From: Dyadobacter sp. CY326
GTDB lineage: Bacteria; Bacteroidota; Bacteroidia; Cytophagales; Spirosomataceae
Direction: 5' to 3'
DNA: 64,000 nt
NCBI RefSeq assembly: GCF_021390515.1
Contig: NZ_JAJUXI010000002.1
Coordinates: 496,001 to 560,000 of the forward strand
Shown: positions 9,681-19,292 of the stretch, in pieces
How positions within the stretch are numbered: position 1 is the stretch's first letter
How the letters are laid out: every line of letters begins with the position of its first letter
Notes under the pieces: model-generated
Databases searched by the model: none
What the model was told of the DNA's origin: nothing
Seen by the model: the letters and a program-made list of their open reading frames with translations, nothing else
Translations under genes and position numbers: made by a program

Positions 9681-12443
9681 TCATTCAAAAGCTCTGCTAA
9701 TGATTTCGGCCTGCTCTCTCGCGTGAATTTTCGAAAAACCTGTCGAAGGCGAAGCGCTAGACTGGCGGGCAATCACTTGCAATGGTTTCGCGCCTTTGTA
9801 CATTCTCAACATAAAAGTCCAGCCGCCCATGTTGAATGGTTCTTCCTGCACCCAATACACGCTTGCGTTTGTATATTTTGCCAAATGCGCATCAATTTGG
9901 GTTTGCGGAAATGGATGCATTTGTTCCAGACGAATGATTGCCACATCCTCGCGTTTGTCTGCCTGCTGTTTTTCGTAAAGCTCATAATAAAGCTTTCCTG
10001 TGCACAGCAACACTTTTTTCACTTTTTCAGGATTTGCATATGCATCTCCAATGGTCTCCTGGAATGAACCATTGACCAGACTTTCAACCGGTGAAACGCA
10101 CAATGGATGTCTCAGCATTGACTTCGGAGACATCACAACCAATGGCTTACGGAATGGGAACTTCAACTGTCTGCGAAGCAAATGGAAGAAGTTAGCAGGC
10201 GTTGTTACATTTGCGACAATCAGGTTATAATTCGCAGAAAGCTGCAAATAGCGCTCCGGACGTGCATTGGAGTGCTCCGGTCCTTGTCCTTCATATCCGT
10301 GAGGCAATAACATCACCAATCCAGTCCAGCGATCCCATTTGGTTTCACTAGAGGTTACGAACTGGTCAATAATAACTTGCGTTCCATTAGCGAAGTCACC
10401 AAACTGCGCTTCCCAGATAACCAATGCGTTCGGGTTTGCCATGGAATATCCAAATTCAAAACCCAACACACCGTATTCAGAAAGGAGTGAATTGTAAATC
10501 ATGAACTGGCCCTGACCCTCCTCGATGTGTTCCAGATTGCTGTAAGCTTCATTGGTTTCAACATCGCGAAGCACTGCGTGACGGTGTGAAAACGTTCCAC
10601 GCTGCACATCCTGACCGCTTAATCTTACAATATTTCCTTCCGTTAATATGGAGCCGTAAGCCAGCAATTCTGCTGTCGCCCAGTTCACTTCTTTTTTGTC
10701 AAAGATCATTTGCTCACGATCTTTGAGCAACTTATCAATCTGCTTCAAACGACTGAAATTCTCAGGCGTGCTGATCAAAGCCTTTCCGATTTTTTCCAAA
10801 GTCTCCAAAGGAACACCGGTTTCGGGCGATTTCTCAAAATCTTCTGGTTTCGATTTGCGCAAAGTGTGCCATTCCTGTTCCAGTTTTGGCAATGTGTAAG
10901 GCAGTGCCTTTTGCTTCACCATATCCAAACGCTCTTGCAACAGCTGCTTGAACTCTTTGTCCATGTTAGCCGCAAGCTGCGCATCTACGTCACCACGTTC
11001 CGCAAGAGTCTTTTGATAAATTTCTCTTGGATTCTGGTGATTTTCAATCGATTTGTATAAAACCGGCTGCGTAAATTTCGGTTCGTCCGCCTCGTTATGA
11101 CCATGACGGCGATAACAAACCATATCAATGAAGATGTCCTTGTTGAATTTTTGACGATATTCAACAGCAAGTCGCATACAGAATACAACCGCCTCAGGAT
11201 CATCACCATTCACGTGCAATACAGGCGCATCAACGATTTTGGCAACGTCAGTGCAGTAAATACTTGATCTTGCGTCGATAAAATCGGTTGTGAAACCAAC
11301 CTGGTTATTGATTACAAAGTGAATGGTTCCACCTGTGTAATAGCCATTTAACGCAGACATTTGGGTTACTTCATACACAATTCCCTGACCTGCAACGGCT
11401 GCATCACCGTGAATCAAAACCGGTAAAACGCGGTCATAATCACTGTCATACATGCCGTCGGCGCGGGCGCGGATGTAACCTTCTACAACAGGGTTAACCG
11501 CTTCAAGGTGAGATGGATTCGGAGCAAGTTTCAAATGAACTTTCTCGCCATTTTTGGTTGTGATCTGGCTTGCAAAACCCATATGGTATTTTACGTCGCC
11601 ATCTCCCCAAACCTGATCCGGCAAATTCCCTTCGAACTCATTGAAAATCTGTCCGTAAGTTTTCTGCATCACATTGGCAAGCACATTCAGACGACCTCTG
11701 TGTGCCATTCCGATCATCACTTCCACAACGCCCATTTCTGCGGCCTTGTTGATCATCGCATCCAATGCAGGAATTGTGGTCTCGCCCCCTTCCAGGGAAA
11801 AACGCTTTTGACCTAAATATTTCGTGTGAAGGAAATTTTCAAAAACAACCGCCTCATTCAACTTGGAAAGAATATGTTTTTTCTCATCGATAGAGAAACT
11901 CATATTCAATGCTTCGGTTTCAATTTTCTTGCGCAACCAGCTCTTTTGCTCACGGTCGCGGATGTATAAATATTCGAAACCAATGTTTCTGGTATAAATC
12001 GTTTTCAGGGAATCGACGATCTCACGCAATGTTGCTGGCCTTCCAAAAACCTCAACGCCTGCCTCGAAAACCGAATCCAGATCCGCTTCGCCAAGGTTAA
12101 AATCAGCGATATCAAGCTGAGGCTGACGATCTTTACGCTTTTGAATCGGGTTAGTTGTAGCCAGTAAGTGCCCTCTGGATCTGAAACCGCGAATCAAGTG
12201 AACCACTTCCATTTCCTTGCGAATGCGGGAAGGATCTGCCTTGGTTATCGTCGCTGCTTCTTTGCCGTTTGCAGCGCCATTTGCATGTCCGTTGCCATTA
12301 ACAGGATACTTCTGAGAGAAGTCGAAACCTTCGAAAAATTTTTGCCAGCCTTCGTCTACGGAAGCTGGATTCTGCTTATAGGAATTGTACAATTCCTCTA
12401 TATAAGCGCCGTCGGAATTTGCTATATATGTGTATTTATCCAT
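9681..12443 (-). CDS. sucA: 2-oxoglutarate dehydrogenase E1 component
   Basis: 920 residues from ATG 12443; a GTG one codon upstream is less likely. This thiamine-diphosphate enzyme decarboxylates 2-oxoglutarate and reductively succinylates the E2 lipoyl group. The N-terminal E2-binding helix is present (YIANSDGAYIEELYNSYK). The ThDP-fold segments include GMAHRGRLNVLANV, GDAAVAGQGIVYEVTQMS and the transketolase-like WEAQFGDFANGTQV with GYEGQGPEHSNARPER. A Gly/Asn/Ala-rich linker follows the first 50 residues. It forms an operon with sucB. A TAnnTTTG box lies 29 nt upstream. Confidence 0.98.
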   Translation of the reverse strand: MDKYTYIANSDGAYIEELYNSYKQNPASVDEGWQKFFEGFDFSQKYPVNGNGHANGAANGKEAATITKADPSRIRKEMEVVHLIRGFRSRGHLLATTNPIQKRKDRQPQLDIADFNLGEADLDSVFEAGVEVFGRPATLREIVDSLKTIYTRNIGFEYLYIRDREQKSWLRKKIETEALNMSFSIDEKKHILSKLNEAVVFENFLHTKYLGQKRFSLEGGETTIPALDAMINKAAEMGVVEVMIGMAHRGRLNVLANVMQKTYGQIFNEFEGNLPDQVWGDGDVKYHMGFASQITTKNGEKVHLKLAPNPSHLEAVNPVVEGYIRARADGMYDSDYDRVLPVLIHGDAAVAGQGIVYEVTQMSALNGYYTGGTIHFVINNQVGFTTDFIDARSSIYCTDVAKIVDAPVLHVNGDDPEAVVFCMRLAVEYRQKFNKDIFIDMVCYRRHGHNEADEPKFTQPVLYKSIENHQNPREIYQKTLAERGDVDAQLAANMDKEFKQLLQERLDMVKQKALPYTLPKLEQEWHTLRKSKPEDFEKSPETGVPLETLEKIGKALISTPENFSRLKQIDKLLKDREQMIFDKKEVNWATAELLAYGSILTEGNIVRLSGQDVQRGTFSHRHAVLRDVETNEAYSNLEHIEEGQGQFMIYNSLLSEYGVLGFEFGYSMANPNALVIWEAQFGDFANGTQVIIDQFVTSSETKWDRWTGLVMLLPHGYEGQGPEHSNARPERYLQLSANYNLIVANVTTPANFFHLLRRQLKFPFRKPLVVMSPKSMLRHPLCVSPVESLVNGSFQETIGDAYANPEKVKKVLLCTGKLYYELYEKQQADKREDVAIIRLEQMHPFPQTQIDAHLAKYTNASVYWVQEEPFNMGGWTFMLRMYKGAKPLQVIARQSSASPSTGFSKIHAREQAEIISRAFE

Positions 12444-12471
12444 CACAAAAGTGAGTATTTCATTAACCGCA

Positions 12472-12479
12472 CAAAGGTA
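12472..12479 (-). promoter_or_regulatory. Bacteroidota -7 box (TACCTTTG) for sucAB
   Basis: An exact TAnnTTTG octamer on the minus strand, 28 nt before the sucA ATG, would start a transcript with a leader of about 20 nt. No good TTG -33 element is visible; ATGTTTTAAT occupies that place. Confidence 0.5.
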
Positions 12480-12554
12480 CGAGACTTATTAAAACATTAC
12501 GTATAAATTATCCTTTTAACTTGGCTTAAAACGTTTTCTGACGCATTGGCCGCA

Positions 12555-13478
12555 CTAGTATCTCTGAAATCCATTAGGGCTTGGCACAAATTTGAGCATC
12601 AGCTCATGAATGCCTTTTGGCCCCGAATACGAAGCATAAATCTGCTCCGCCTGTCTTGAACTGTAAAAATATCCCAGCCTGATATTCCTTCCTGCCTGCA
12701 CTTCTGCGGACACTTGAACATAATTCACTTTCTGCGAAAATGACTGATAGCCTCCACCAGCACGATAGGAAGCGCCGATGCCTACTTTTTCGTCAAACCA
12801 AAACCTTGCGCCGAAGTCGACGCGCAGCTCATGGTCCTTTTCCTGCACCAACAAAATATGCGGCAGGAGCATCAAATCGTCATTCAAATCGTAACTGCCG
12901 CCTGCCATGATATATAATGGACGACGATAAACGCTGGTTATTGCCTGATTGCCGAAATTCTGCGATAATAACTCGGGCTTGGACAACCCAAAATAGAGAC
13001 GATCGGAACGGAGCCACGCCCCGAGTCCAAAGCTGCCAAGGACCGTATTATTGCGCGGCGAATTGAAATCGACAACGGGCAGCACATTGATTCCGCCCTG
13101 CGCGCCAAGCCCTAATTTCCAGTTATCCGAAATGCCAAGATGATATGCAAATGAGCCCGAAAAGCCGGTGGTTGTGAAATAACTCGTCTGGTCATTGAGT
13201 GCCATGAAACCTATCCCAAACTTCCCATTGGCCACAGTTCCGTCAGCAGTGAAGGTCTGACTGGAAGGAGAATTTTGAATGTTAAACCATTTTCGCCGAA
13301 ACATGGCGGTCATGTTGAATGTCTCCCTGACGCCCGTAAAGCCCGGATTTATCGTCATCGGACTTTGAAGATATTGTTCGTAAAGGACTTCTCTTTGGGC
13401 AGAAACCTGTTGAAAACTTGCGCTCAGAAAAAGCACGATCAGGAGGTTTACTTTGGTTAAGGAATGATGTGTGTTCAT
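12555..13478 (-). CDS. PorP/SprF family type IX secretion-associated membrane protein
   Basis: 307 residues from ATG 13478, with a signal peptide ending near SFQQVSAQ. The sequence REVLYEQYLQSPMTINPGFTG near residue 30 is the hallmark opening of PorP/SprF proteins. Later segments (FGIGFMALNDQTSYF, LYFGLSKPELLSQNF, RVDFGARFWFDEKVGIGASYR) fit a small beta-barrel repeating through residue 300. PorP/SprF members sit in the outer membrane and are needed for type IX secretion or for anchoring secreted partners such as SprB. Many genomes carry several paralogs, each beside a substrate. Here no giant adhesin is adjacent, so the partner is unknown. A terminator separates it from the gene upstream. Confidence 0.88.
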   Translation of the reverse strand: MNTHHSLTKVNLLIVLFLSASFQQVSAQREVLYEQYLQSPMTINPGFTGVRETFNMTAMFRRKWFNIQNSPSSQTFTADGTVANGKFGIGFMALNDQTSYFTTTGFSGSFAYHLGISDNWKLGLGAQGGINVLPVVDFNSPRNNTVLGSFGLGAWLRSDRLYFGLSKPELLSQNFGNQAITSVYRRPLYIMAGGSYDLNDDLMLLPHILLVQEKDHELRVDFGARFWFDEKVGIGASYRAGGGYQSFSQKVNYVQVSAEVQAGRNIRLGYFYSSRQAEQIYASYSGPKGIHELMLKFVPSPNGFQRY

Positions 13479-13507
13479 GAAAATCAATTGACTGACATTG
13501 TTTAAAC

Positions 13508-13540
13508 TAAAAATGGCAAGAGATGTTATCCCTTGCCATT
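13508..13540 (-). terminator. Intrinsic terminator after the 1073-residue barrel protein
   Basis: A 9-bp stem (AATGGCAAG / CTTGCCATT) with an 11-nt loop is followed on the minus strand by TTTTTAGTTT. It lies between the gene ending at 13581 and the PorP-like gene, implying separate transcription of the latter. Confidence 0.75.
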
Positions 13541-13580
13541 CATTAAGACCAAAAAACTAAAATTTATACTGATTTTCTAA

Positions 13581-16500
13581 TTAAAAATCATAACCCAATG
13601 TCACATAAGGAATCGCCTTGTTGGTGTAACCGTTGTCAACGCCCCATGCATAATCAAACTTGGCATAAAAGCCGAACAATGTCGTTCTGGCGCCAACTCC
13701 GTAACCCATCAAATAAGGATTTTTAAAGTTTGTTACAGTTGCCCGGAACGGATCGTCCTCGCTACCAATGATTTGTGTGTTCAAGCTGTTGTTCTCGCTA
13801 AATGGCCCCTTGCCCGTCCAGGCGGTTCCAATGTCCCCGAAACCAACGATCTGGAAATTACGCAGGAAGCTGGAAGTGATTGCTCCGCGATACAGATATT
13901 TAACCAAAGGAATCCTAAGCTCAGCATTTAAAAGCATGTAACTCGTTCCCGATAAGCGGTTCAACTTAAACCCACGGAGGTTTGTAGCGAAATCTGCAAA
14001 GAAAATGTCGCGGTTATCGCGCTGGAAGTCAAGTGGATTTGCGCCGGTGCGCGTTTCTTTTTTGTTGCCCAGCCAATTTTCCATCCCGCCAAGAATGTTT
14101 TGCTTCGGCGCCTTTCCACCTGAATGGCTCGCTGCCGCACGAACGGCCAGAATCAGATCGCGGTGAATTTTTTGGTAATGACGAAAATCTAGGCTTACGC
14201 GGTTGAAGCTTTCGTTGCTGTTTGACAGACCTAACTGCGCGTCATAACGAATTTTAAAGCGCGTTCCTTCCATCATATTCATGCCATTAACCCTTGTGTT
14301 ATCATACACATATTCACTTCTCAAACCGCCGTAATTGGAAGCGAGATCAGGATTTGGCAATAAATAAACATCGATCAGGCGCGTGGAGCTGAACATGGGC
14401 GATAATGAAAATCGGCTTGTTGTCGAGAATGGATAAGAAGCCGTAAATATCAGCTGATTGAAGCGATATTTCTGAGGAGCACCTTCCGAATCAATGTAAA
14501 GGCTTTTTCTGTCGATCCGCATGCCAAAGTCAATGCGGTAAGTGTTGTTGTTGTATTCTGCAAAAAGATCGCTGTTCCTGAAATTCGACGAGATGAAAAG
14601 TCCGGCTGTAATGACGTGATTCTCCAAAAGGTCATTCATTGAAATGGACTGCGCGTAACCAAATCCACGAATTGGATCAATGCGCCAGTCTGAGTTTGCA
14701 TCATTGGTGATAAACAGCCCCTTATAATTATAAGGCCCTTTGATCGCAATGTTTTCACGCGTTGCTTTTGTCCGCGTCAAAGCGCTGGAAGCAGCCGGGA
14801 AATTTCCTCTCCTTTGTTTTGACTCGAATGCTTTTAAAACATCTTCATCAAACTCGTAGTTGTCCGTGTCGACTTCGCCTTCTTTCAAAGCAATCTTCGG
14901 CGTTCCGGCAGGTTTCGCTGCAATCGACGAATCCACTTTCACTGCATTTGGCGTCGCACCCGCACTTCCCGATGCAGCTGCTACGTGTTCAATGCTGTTC
15001 AATGCTGGCGTGTTAACCGTCGCGTTGATGTCAAATCCATTTTTAAACGCTGCGGTGTAATATCCATCATTTAAATAAGTATAAGCCAGTCCGCCGCCAG
15101 ATTTGGTTGTCAAGTCTGCATTCCGGATGTTTTGAATGTAATTGGTAAGCTGTGAAGTCGAATTGCCAGCGCGATTGAACCTGAAAAGATTGCTCACGCC
15201 TTTCGCATTGGAAAGATAAACGACATCGTTTTCGTCGGCGTAAACCGGAGTAACTTTGGTTTTAACATCGGCCTGCACAAGTTTCACCAGATTATCAGAC
15301 TTCGGTGTTCCGTCGTGTTCGTAAATCGTAAATGCGCCTGCTATCGATTTGTAATTGCCTTTATCGCCCGTTCCCAATGAATCCAATGGCCTGTTTGAAG
15401 CAAAAACCACCCTGCGCGACGAGCCCTGCACGAAGCGAGGCGAAAGATCATCGTAAAGATCACTGGTCAATGGCAATGCAGAAGCTCTGGCGACACTAAT
15501 TAGATAAAGGTCATTCTGCCCGCCCTTGTCAGCACTTACGGCGAGCATTGTGCCGTCATGCGAAACATCCATATCCACGATCTGATCCAGTCCGCGAATG
15601 TTGCGTTTCAGCTTAACCTTGACTTTTTTAGTGCCAAGATTTTCATACATATAAAAATTCTTGCGGTCATTTTCAGTGGCCAGAATGGAAAGCACATTGT
15701 TTCTCGACCAACCCAAAAGCGGCGGCTGCGTTTTCACCCTTCCACCGATAAAATCTAGCTTGCCCTGGCGAACTATTTTCTTACTGCCCGACTCGCTATC
15801 AAATATATAGACCTTGTAACGACCATTTTTGATTTCGCTAACAGCTGTGAATTTCTTGTCAGGAGAAACCTTGATCACGGCGCTGGCATCCGAAACGCTG
15901 AACTCATTCAGCTTATATTTCCATGTAGGATTTGGATCTGTGTAAAACTGCTCGGCGTTTTTGGTTTGATTCAAATAATAAGCCCTCCAATCACGCAGGA
16001 AGCGGTTATAAGACTGAATGCCCAGCGTGCTTGTAATGCTGGTTTGTTCCGTGCGGATAATGCGAGTGAGGTTGAGAATGTCCGAAATTTTGTCTTTTCC
16101 GTAACGCTCGGCAATGTAATTCCAAATAGAATGTCCGATCAATGTTGCGTCATTTCCAGTCATTAAAGTCGGCTTGCGCACATTGCGGTTCTTGAAGAAA
16201 TCGCGCATGTAATCGTTCAGCTCGGGAGACCAGCCTTCCGCAATGTAGGCGGCAGTTCCAGACATAAACCACTCAGGCAGCGTCAGAAGCAGCGAACTTT
16301 GCAAAGCTTCCTTCATATTTCCACCATAAAGCATGTCGTAGACAAAAAGCAAACTGATGTCCTTTACAAGCTTTTGCCTAAATGTAACCTGGTTTCCAGT
16401 GTAGGCAACTTCCACGCGCGACTGAGAAAGATCCAGTTTTTGCTCATTGAGGTTGTCCAATGTAGAAAGCCCCATGTTGCTTTGCTCTAATTCGGCAGGT

Positions 16501-16802
16501 GAGTTGTAAAGAAAAATCTTCACGCGGCTATATGGCGTCCAACCGAGCACATCTGTAATTTTATCAAACTCACTTTCAGCATATTGCGCAGTAAGTTTCG
16601 CAAGAGCGGTGCCGCCCTGATAATGATAAATTTCGAAGTTGGTTGTTTTAAAAATCTTCCAGTTGAAGGTTTTATACTGGACCCTGTTTTTCCCAAACGT
16701 TTCCTGCGATGGATAACGCTGCGCGACTGCTTCGGAAAATAATCCTAGAACCGCTAGAAAACCGACTGAGAAGGTTAACTTGTATATAGATTTTATGCTC
16801 AT
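13581..16802 (-). CDS. Peptidase-MA-like (degenerate) / beta-propeller / BamA-like barrel protein
   Basis: 1073 residues with a signal peptide ending near EAVAQ. Residues about 45-260 resemble the peptidase MA (gluzincin) fold: FKTTNFEIYHYQGG, then LPEWFMSGTAAYIAEGW. The HExxH metal motif is absent at the expected place (KDISLLFVYDML), so this domain is probably inactive. Residues about 290-600 are a TolB/WD40-like propeller (VSPDKKFTAVSEIKNGRYKV, VSHDGTMLAVSADKGGQNDL). The last 350 or so residues form a surface-antigen-type beta-barrel (MLLNAELRIPLVKYLYRG, VGFGDIGTAW, final residue Phe). It is likely an outer-membrane protein; its function is unknown. It is 15 nt downstream of the FAD oxidoreductase gene. 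Confidence 0.8.
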   Translation of the reverse strand: MSIKSIYKLTFSVGFLAVLGLFSEAVAQRYPSQETFGKNRVQYKTFNWKIFKTTNFEIYHYQGGTALAKLTAQYAESEFDKITDVLGWTPYSRVKIFLYNSPAELEQSNMGLSTLDNLNEQKLDLSQSRVEVAYTGNQVTFRQKLVKDISLLFVYDMLYGGNMKEALQSSLLLTLPEWFMSGTAAYIAEGWSPELNDYMRDFFKNRNVRKPTLMTGNDATLIGHSIWNYIAERYGKDKISDILNLTRIIRTEQTSITSTLGIQSYNRFLRDWRAYYLNQTKNAEQFYTDPNPTWKYKLNEFSVSDASAVIKVSPDKKFTAVSEIKNGRYKVYIFDSESGSKKIVRQGKLDFIGGRVKTQPPLLGWSRNNVLSILATENDRKNFYMYENLGTKKVKVKLKRNIRGLDQIVDMDVSHDGTMLAVSADKGGQNDLYLISVARASALPLTSDLYDDLSPRFVQGSSRRVVFASNRPLDSLGTGDKGNYKSIAGAFTIYEHDGTPKSDNLVKLVQADVKTKVTPVYADENDVVYLSNAKGVSNLFRFNRAGNSTSQLTNYIQNIRNADLTTKSGGGLAYTYLNDGYYTAAFKNGFDINATVNTPALNSIEHVAAASGSAGATPNAVKVDSSIAAKPAGTPKIALKEGEVDTDNYEFDEDVLKAFESKQRRGNFPAASSALTRTKATRENIAIKGPYNYKGLFITNDANSDWRIDPIRGFGYAQSISMNDLLENHVITAGLFISSNFRNSDLFAEYNNNTYRIDFGMRIDRKSLYIDSEGAPQKYRFNQLIFTASYPFSTTSRFSLSPMFSSTRLIDVYLLPNPDLASNYGGLRSEYVYDNTRVNGMNMMEGTRFKIRYDAQLGLSNSNESFNRVSLDFRHYQKIHRDLILAVRAAASHSGGKAPKQNILGGMENWLGNKKETRTGANPLDFQRDNRDIFFADFATNLRGFKLNRLSGTSYMLLNAELRIPLVKYLYRGAITSSFLRNFQIVGFGDIGTAWTGKGPFSENNSLNTQIIGSEDDPFRATVTNFKNPYLMGYGVGARTTLFGFYAKFDYAWGVDNGYTNKAIPYVTLGYDF

Positions 16803-16817
16803 AGTGTAAGGCTGACT

Positions 16818-17888
16818 TCAACGGAAATATAACGAAAAATAGCGCTGAATATTAACTAACGGATTCAATTCTTTGCCGTTTTCCAAATGTTGGACGAGCT
16901 CGTTTGCAAAAAATGGTGCCAGCGTCACACCCTTCGTCCCTAATCCGTTGAAAATAGCGACATTATGATGTTCAGGATGCACGCCGATCAGTGGTCGGCG
17001 GTCTTTTACAGACGGTCTGATTCCCGCAACTTCCGATTTAATTTGATAAGGAATTTTGAACATTGCATCCAGTTTTTCTTTCAATTCCGCAGTCGCTTCT
17101 TTTGTTGGTTTCCAGTCCAGCGGATCCCAGGAATAAGTTGCCCCGACCCGAGAAGTGCGCGCATTGATTGGAAACGTGAAAATGCCCTGGTTCACAATGT
17201 AATTCTGCAAAGGGATTACGGTCTCGATATCAAGGATTTGACCTTTGACCGGAGCAAATGGGAGCCAATTGAAAAAGGCATTTTCCAAAGCAAAAAACCC
17301 CTGGCACAACACGACTTTTTTAAATGTTTTTCCCTTCCAAAAAACGTTTTGCGGAGAAACAGAAAGCGCATTGATATCGAATGCTTCGTCCAAAAATGAA
17401 TCATTAGCGAGAAAATATTCCCGGCTTTTTTCGAGCAAAACAGGAAGGTCAATCCAGCCCGCTTTAATCACTTCCAGACCGCCAAAATCGGCGCGAACGT
17501 AAGCGGATAGATCAGCCGGATCGCCGCTTTGCTTTACATAAGAAGCGATTTTAGGGTCGGCAGTTTGGGCAAGATAGGTGTTCTGCTCAGCGATGGAGCG
17601 GAACGGTCTGTAAATGGGCGTTTCATACACAAATTTGGCTTGCAGTCTGCTTTCCAGATCGGCGTAAAAGCCTTTGGCATAAGGAAACAGGTCGTCTGCC
17701 AGCCACGTTTTGACGAGCTTTTTGCCTGTCAGCGGATTGAAAATTCCTGCTGCAACTTTGGAAGAAGAAGGGGATTTAGAATCGCTGACAATGAGGATTT
17801 TTTTGCCAAGATCCATTAAATGCATGGCCAGCGAAGTTCCCGCAATGCCTTGTCCCACAACCAGATAATCATAATTGTGTGCTTCCAT
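16818..17888 (-). CDS. FAD-dependent oxidoreductase of the DAO family
   Basis: 356 residues. The N-terminal dinucleotide-binding motif YLVVGQGIAGTSLAMHL (GxGxxG) is followed by DSKSPSSSKVAAGIFNPLTG, where the DAO family contacts FAD. The C-terminal segment IRPSVKDRRPLIGVHPEHHN with GLGTKGVTLAPFFANEL matches the flavin-binding end of glycine/D-amino-acid oxidases and of MnmC C-terminal-like proteins. The substrate cannot be assigned. The stop is separated from the cmk-side gene by one base: its start at 17888 lies right after the cmk stop at 17890, so the two are likely co-transcribed and translationally close. Confidence 0.85.
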   Translation of the reverse strand: MEAHNYDYLVVGQGIAGTSLAMHLMDLGKKILIVSDSKSPSSSKVAAGIFNPLTGKKLVKTWLADDLFPYAKGFYADLESRLQAKFVYETPIYRPFRSIAEQNTYLAQTADPKIASYVKQSGDPADLSAYVRADFGGLEVIKAGWIDLPVLLEKSREYFLANDSFLDEAFDINALSVSPQNVFWKGKTFKKVVLCQGFFALENAFFNWLPFAPVKGQILDIETVIPLQNYIVNQGIFTFPINARTSRVGATYSWDPLDWKPTKEATAELKEKLDAMFKIPYQIKSEVAGIRPSVKDRRPLIGVHPEHHNVAIFNGLGTKGVTLAPFFANELVQHLENGKELNPLVNIQRYFSLYFR

Positions 17889-17889
17889 A

Positions 17890-18597
17890 TCAGGCTCTGC
17901 CAGCCTTTTTCCGAAGCAACAGCCCGATCTGCTCGTCCGCCAGGCGCACGACCAGCTCCACCTGCTCGTCTAATGTCATCATTGAATTATCAACGTAAAC
18001 GGCATCGGCTGCTTGCCGCAATGGACTTTCGGCGCGGGTTGTGTCGATAAAGTCCCGCATTTTCAGGTTTTCGGCGATTTCCTCGATTCCGATCAGCTCG
18101 CCCTTTTCCATTAGTTCGTGCTGCCTGCGCTGCGCCCTGATCAATGGATCTGCGGTCATAAAAATTTTCAGTTCAGCTTGCGGAAACACGACGGTCCCGA
18201 TGTCGCGACCGTCCATAACGATGCCCTTCGTCCTGCCCATCCGTTGCTGCTGCGCAACCAATGCGTGCCGCACCGCCGCAATCGCACTCACGTCACTGAC
18301 CTTTTCAGAAATATACATTTTACGGATTTCGTCCTCCACATTGGCACCATTCAAATAAGTGTCGTTGCGACCAAGCTCGGCATGCCGACGGAAAGAAATA
18401 TGGATGTTATTCAGCGCGATCTCCGTTTCTCTTGGATTGGTAAGGCTGACGTGATTTTGTATAAAATACAGTGTTACAGCACGATACATCGCACCAGTGT
18501 CAATGTATGGATAGTTGAGTTGCTTGGCAACGAGTTTCGCAGTTGTGCTTTTGCCACAGCTGGAATAGCCATCAATTGCAACAATTATTTTGGGCAT
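17890..18597 (-). CDS. cmk: Cytidylate kinase
   Basis: 235 residues from ATG 18597. A TTG 21 codons upstream is rejected because the family begins at the P-loop strand and a promoter box lies in between. It phosphorylates CMP and dCMP with ATP. The P-loop IAIDGYSSCGKSTTAK-like segment (DGYSSCGKSTTAK) starts near residue 9, the CMP-binding region includes YIDTGAMYRAVTLYF, and the DGRDIGTVVFPQAELKIF segment near 160 is diagnostic. It heads a short unit with the FAD oxidoreductase and the barrel protein. Confidence 0.96.
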   Translation of the reverse strand: MPKIIVAIDGYSSCGKSTTAKLVAKQLNYPYIDTGAMYRAVTLYFIQNHVSLTNPRETEIALNNIHISFRRHAELGRNDTYLNGANVEDEIRKMYISEKVSDVSAIAAVRHALVAQQQRMGRTKGIVMDGRDIGTVVFPQAELKIFMTADPLIRAQRRQHELMEKGELIGIEEIAENLKMRDFIDTTRAESPLRQAADAVYVDNSMMTLDEQVELVVRLADEQIGLLLRKKAGRA

Positions 18598-18617
18598 AAG
18601 GATAAATCTAGTATTTG

Positions 18618-18625
18618 CAAAAGTA
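18618..18625 (-). promoter_or_regulatory. Bacteroidota -7 box (TACTTTTG) for cmk
   Basis: An exact TAnnTTTG octamer 20 nt before the cmk ATG, inside the 103-nt gap after lutC. A second TAAATTTG match lies at 18677-18684. The -33 element is not clear. Confidence 0.4.
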
Positions 18626-18700
18626 GAAGAAAGAATGGGCTGGAAGGCTTTTTTGCCCAAGTTTTTACAGTCTTTGCAAATTTATTTTATCCCAAAAAAA

Positions 18701-19288
18701 TCAAGGCTCTTCAATTAAAAAAATGACCAGACTTCGAGCACCATGCGCGCCAATGACCAATGATTGCTCAATATCAGCCGTTTTGGAAGGGCCGGAAATA
18801 AAACATCCCCAGCCCGTTGTCTCCACCAATCGCTCGTATGCGTCGTGCATGTTGTTGACAATGGCATTTCTGGGAATTACAAAAGCGAGATTTTGCGTAA
18901 TAAAAGGCAATGCGCGGTGCGCCAGATGGTTTTCTGAAATCCAGACTGCGCCATTTTCCGCAACGCCGAACTCGGCTTGAAGAATCGCAATTTCGATCAA
19001 TTCCAATGCGTGTGGGTCTGGGTCATTCAAGCTGAAATCTGTCCAGCTGCTCAATGCAGGAATGGTTGACGCGCGGTTTGTAACGGATGCATAAAGCTCT
19101 TCCGCTTTGGCAAGAAGTTCGGCATAATCCTTCACCACAATCACTTCCGTATAAATCGCGGTAAGCGTTTCAACGAATTTCGCTTCCGTGCTTTCATATA
19201 AGCTGTCGAAACGCGTGATTCCCGGAAGTGGCGTTTCGGCGGGCTTGTTGAGCTTGATTTGCTGTAAAATTTTCTCGCGTGATGTCAT
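18701..19288 (-). CDS. lutC: Lactate utilisation protein C (LUD domain)
   Basis: 195 residues, a typical LutC/YkgG protein. LutABC together oxidise L-lactate to pyruvate through iron-sulfur clusters, and LutC is the small LUD-domain subunit. The N-terminus TSREKILQQIKLN is standard. The LUD core includes LIEIAILQAEFGVAENGAVW near residue 95 and the C-terminal GPSKTADIEQSLVIGAHGARS near 165. It starts 4 nt after the lutB stop, in the same operon. lutA is upstream but separated by an opposing gene. Confidence 0.94.
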   Translation of the reverse strand: MTSREKILQQIKLNKPAETPLPGITRFDSLYESTEAKFVETLTAIYTEVIVVKDYAELLAKAEELYASVTNRASTIPALSSWTDFSLNDPDPHALELIEIAILQAEFGVAENGAVWISENHLAHRALPFITQNLAFVIPRNAIVNNMHDAYERLVETTGWGCFISGPSKTADIEQSLVIGAHGARSLVIFLIEEP

Positions 19289-19292
19289 TTTT

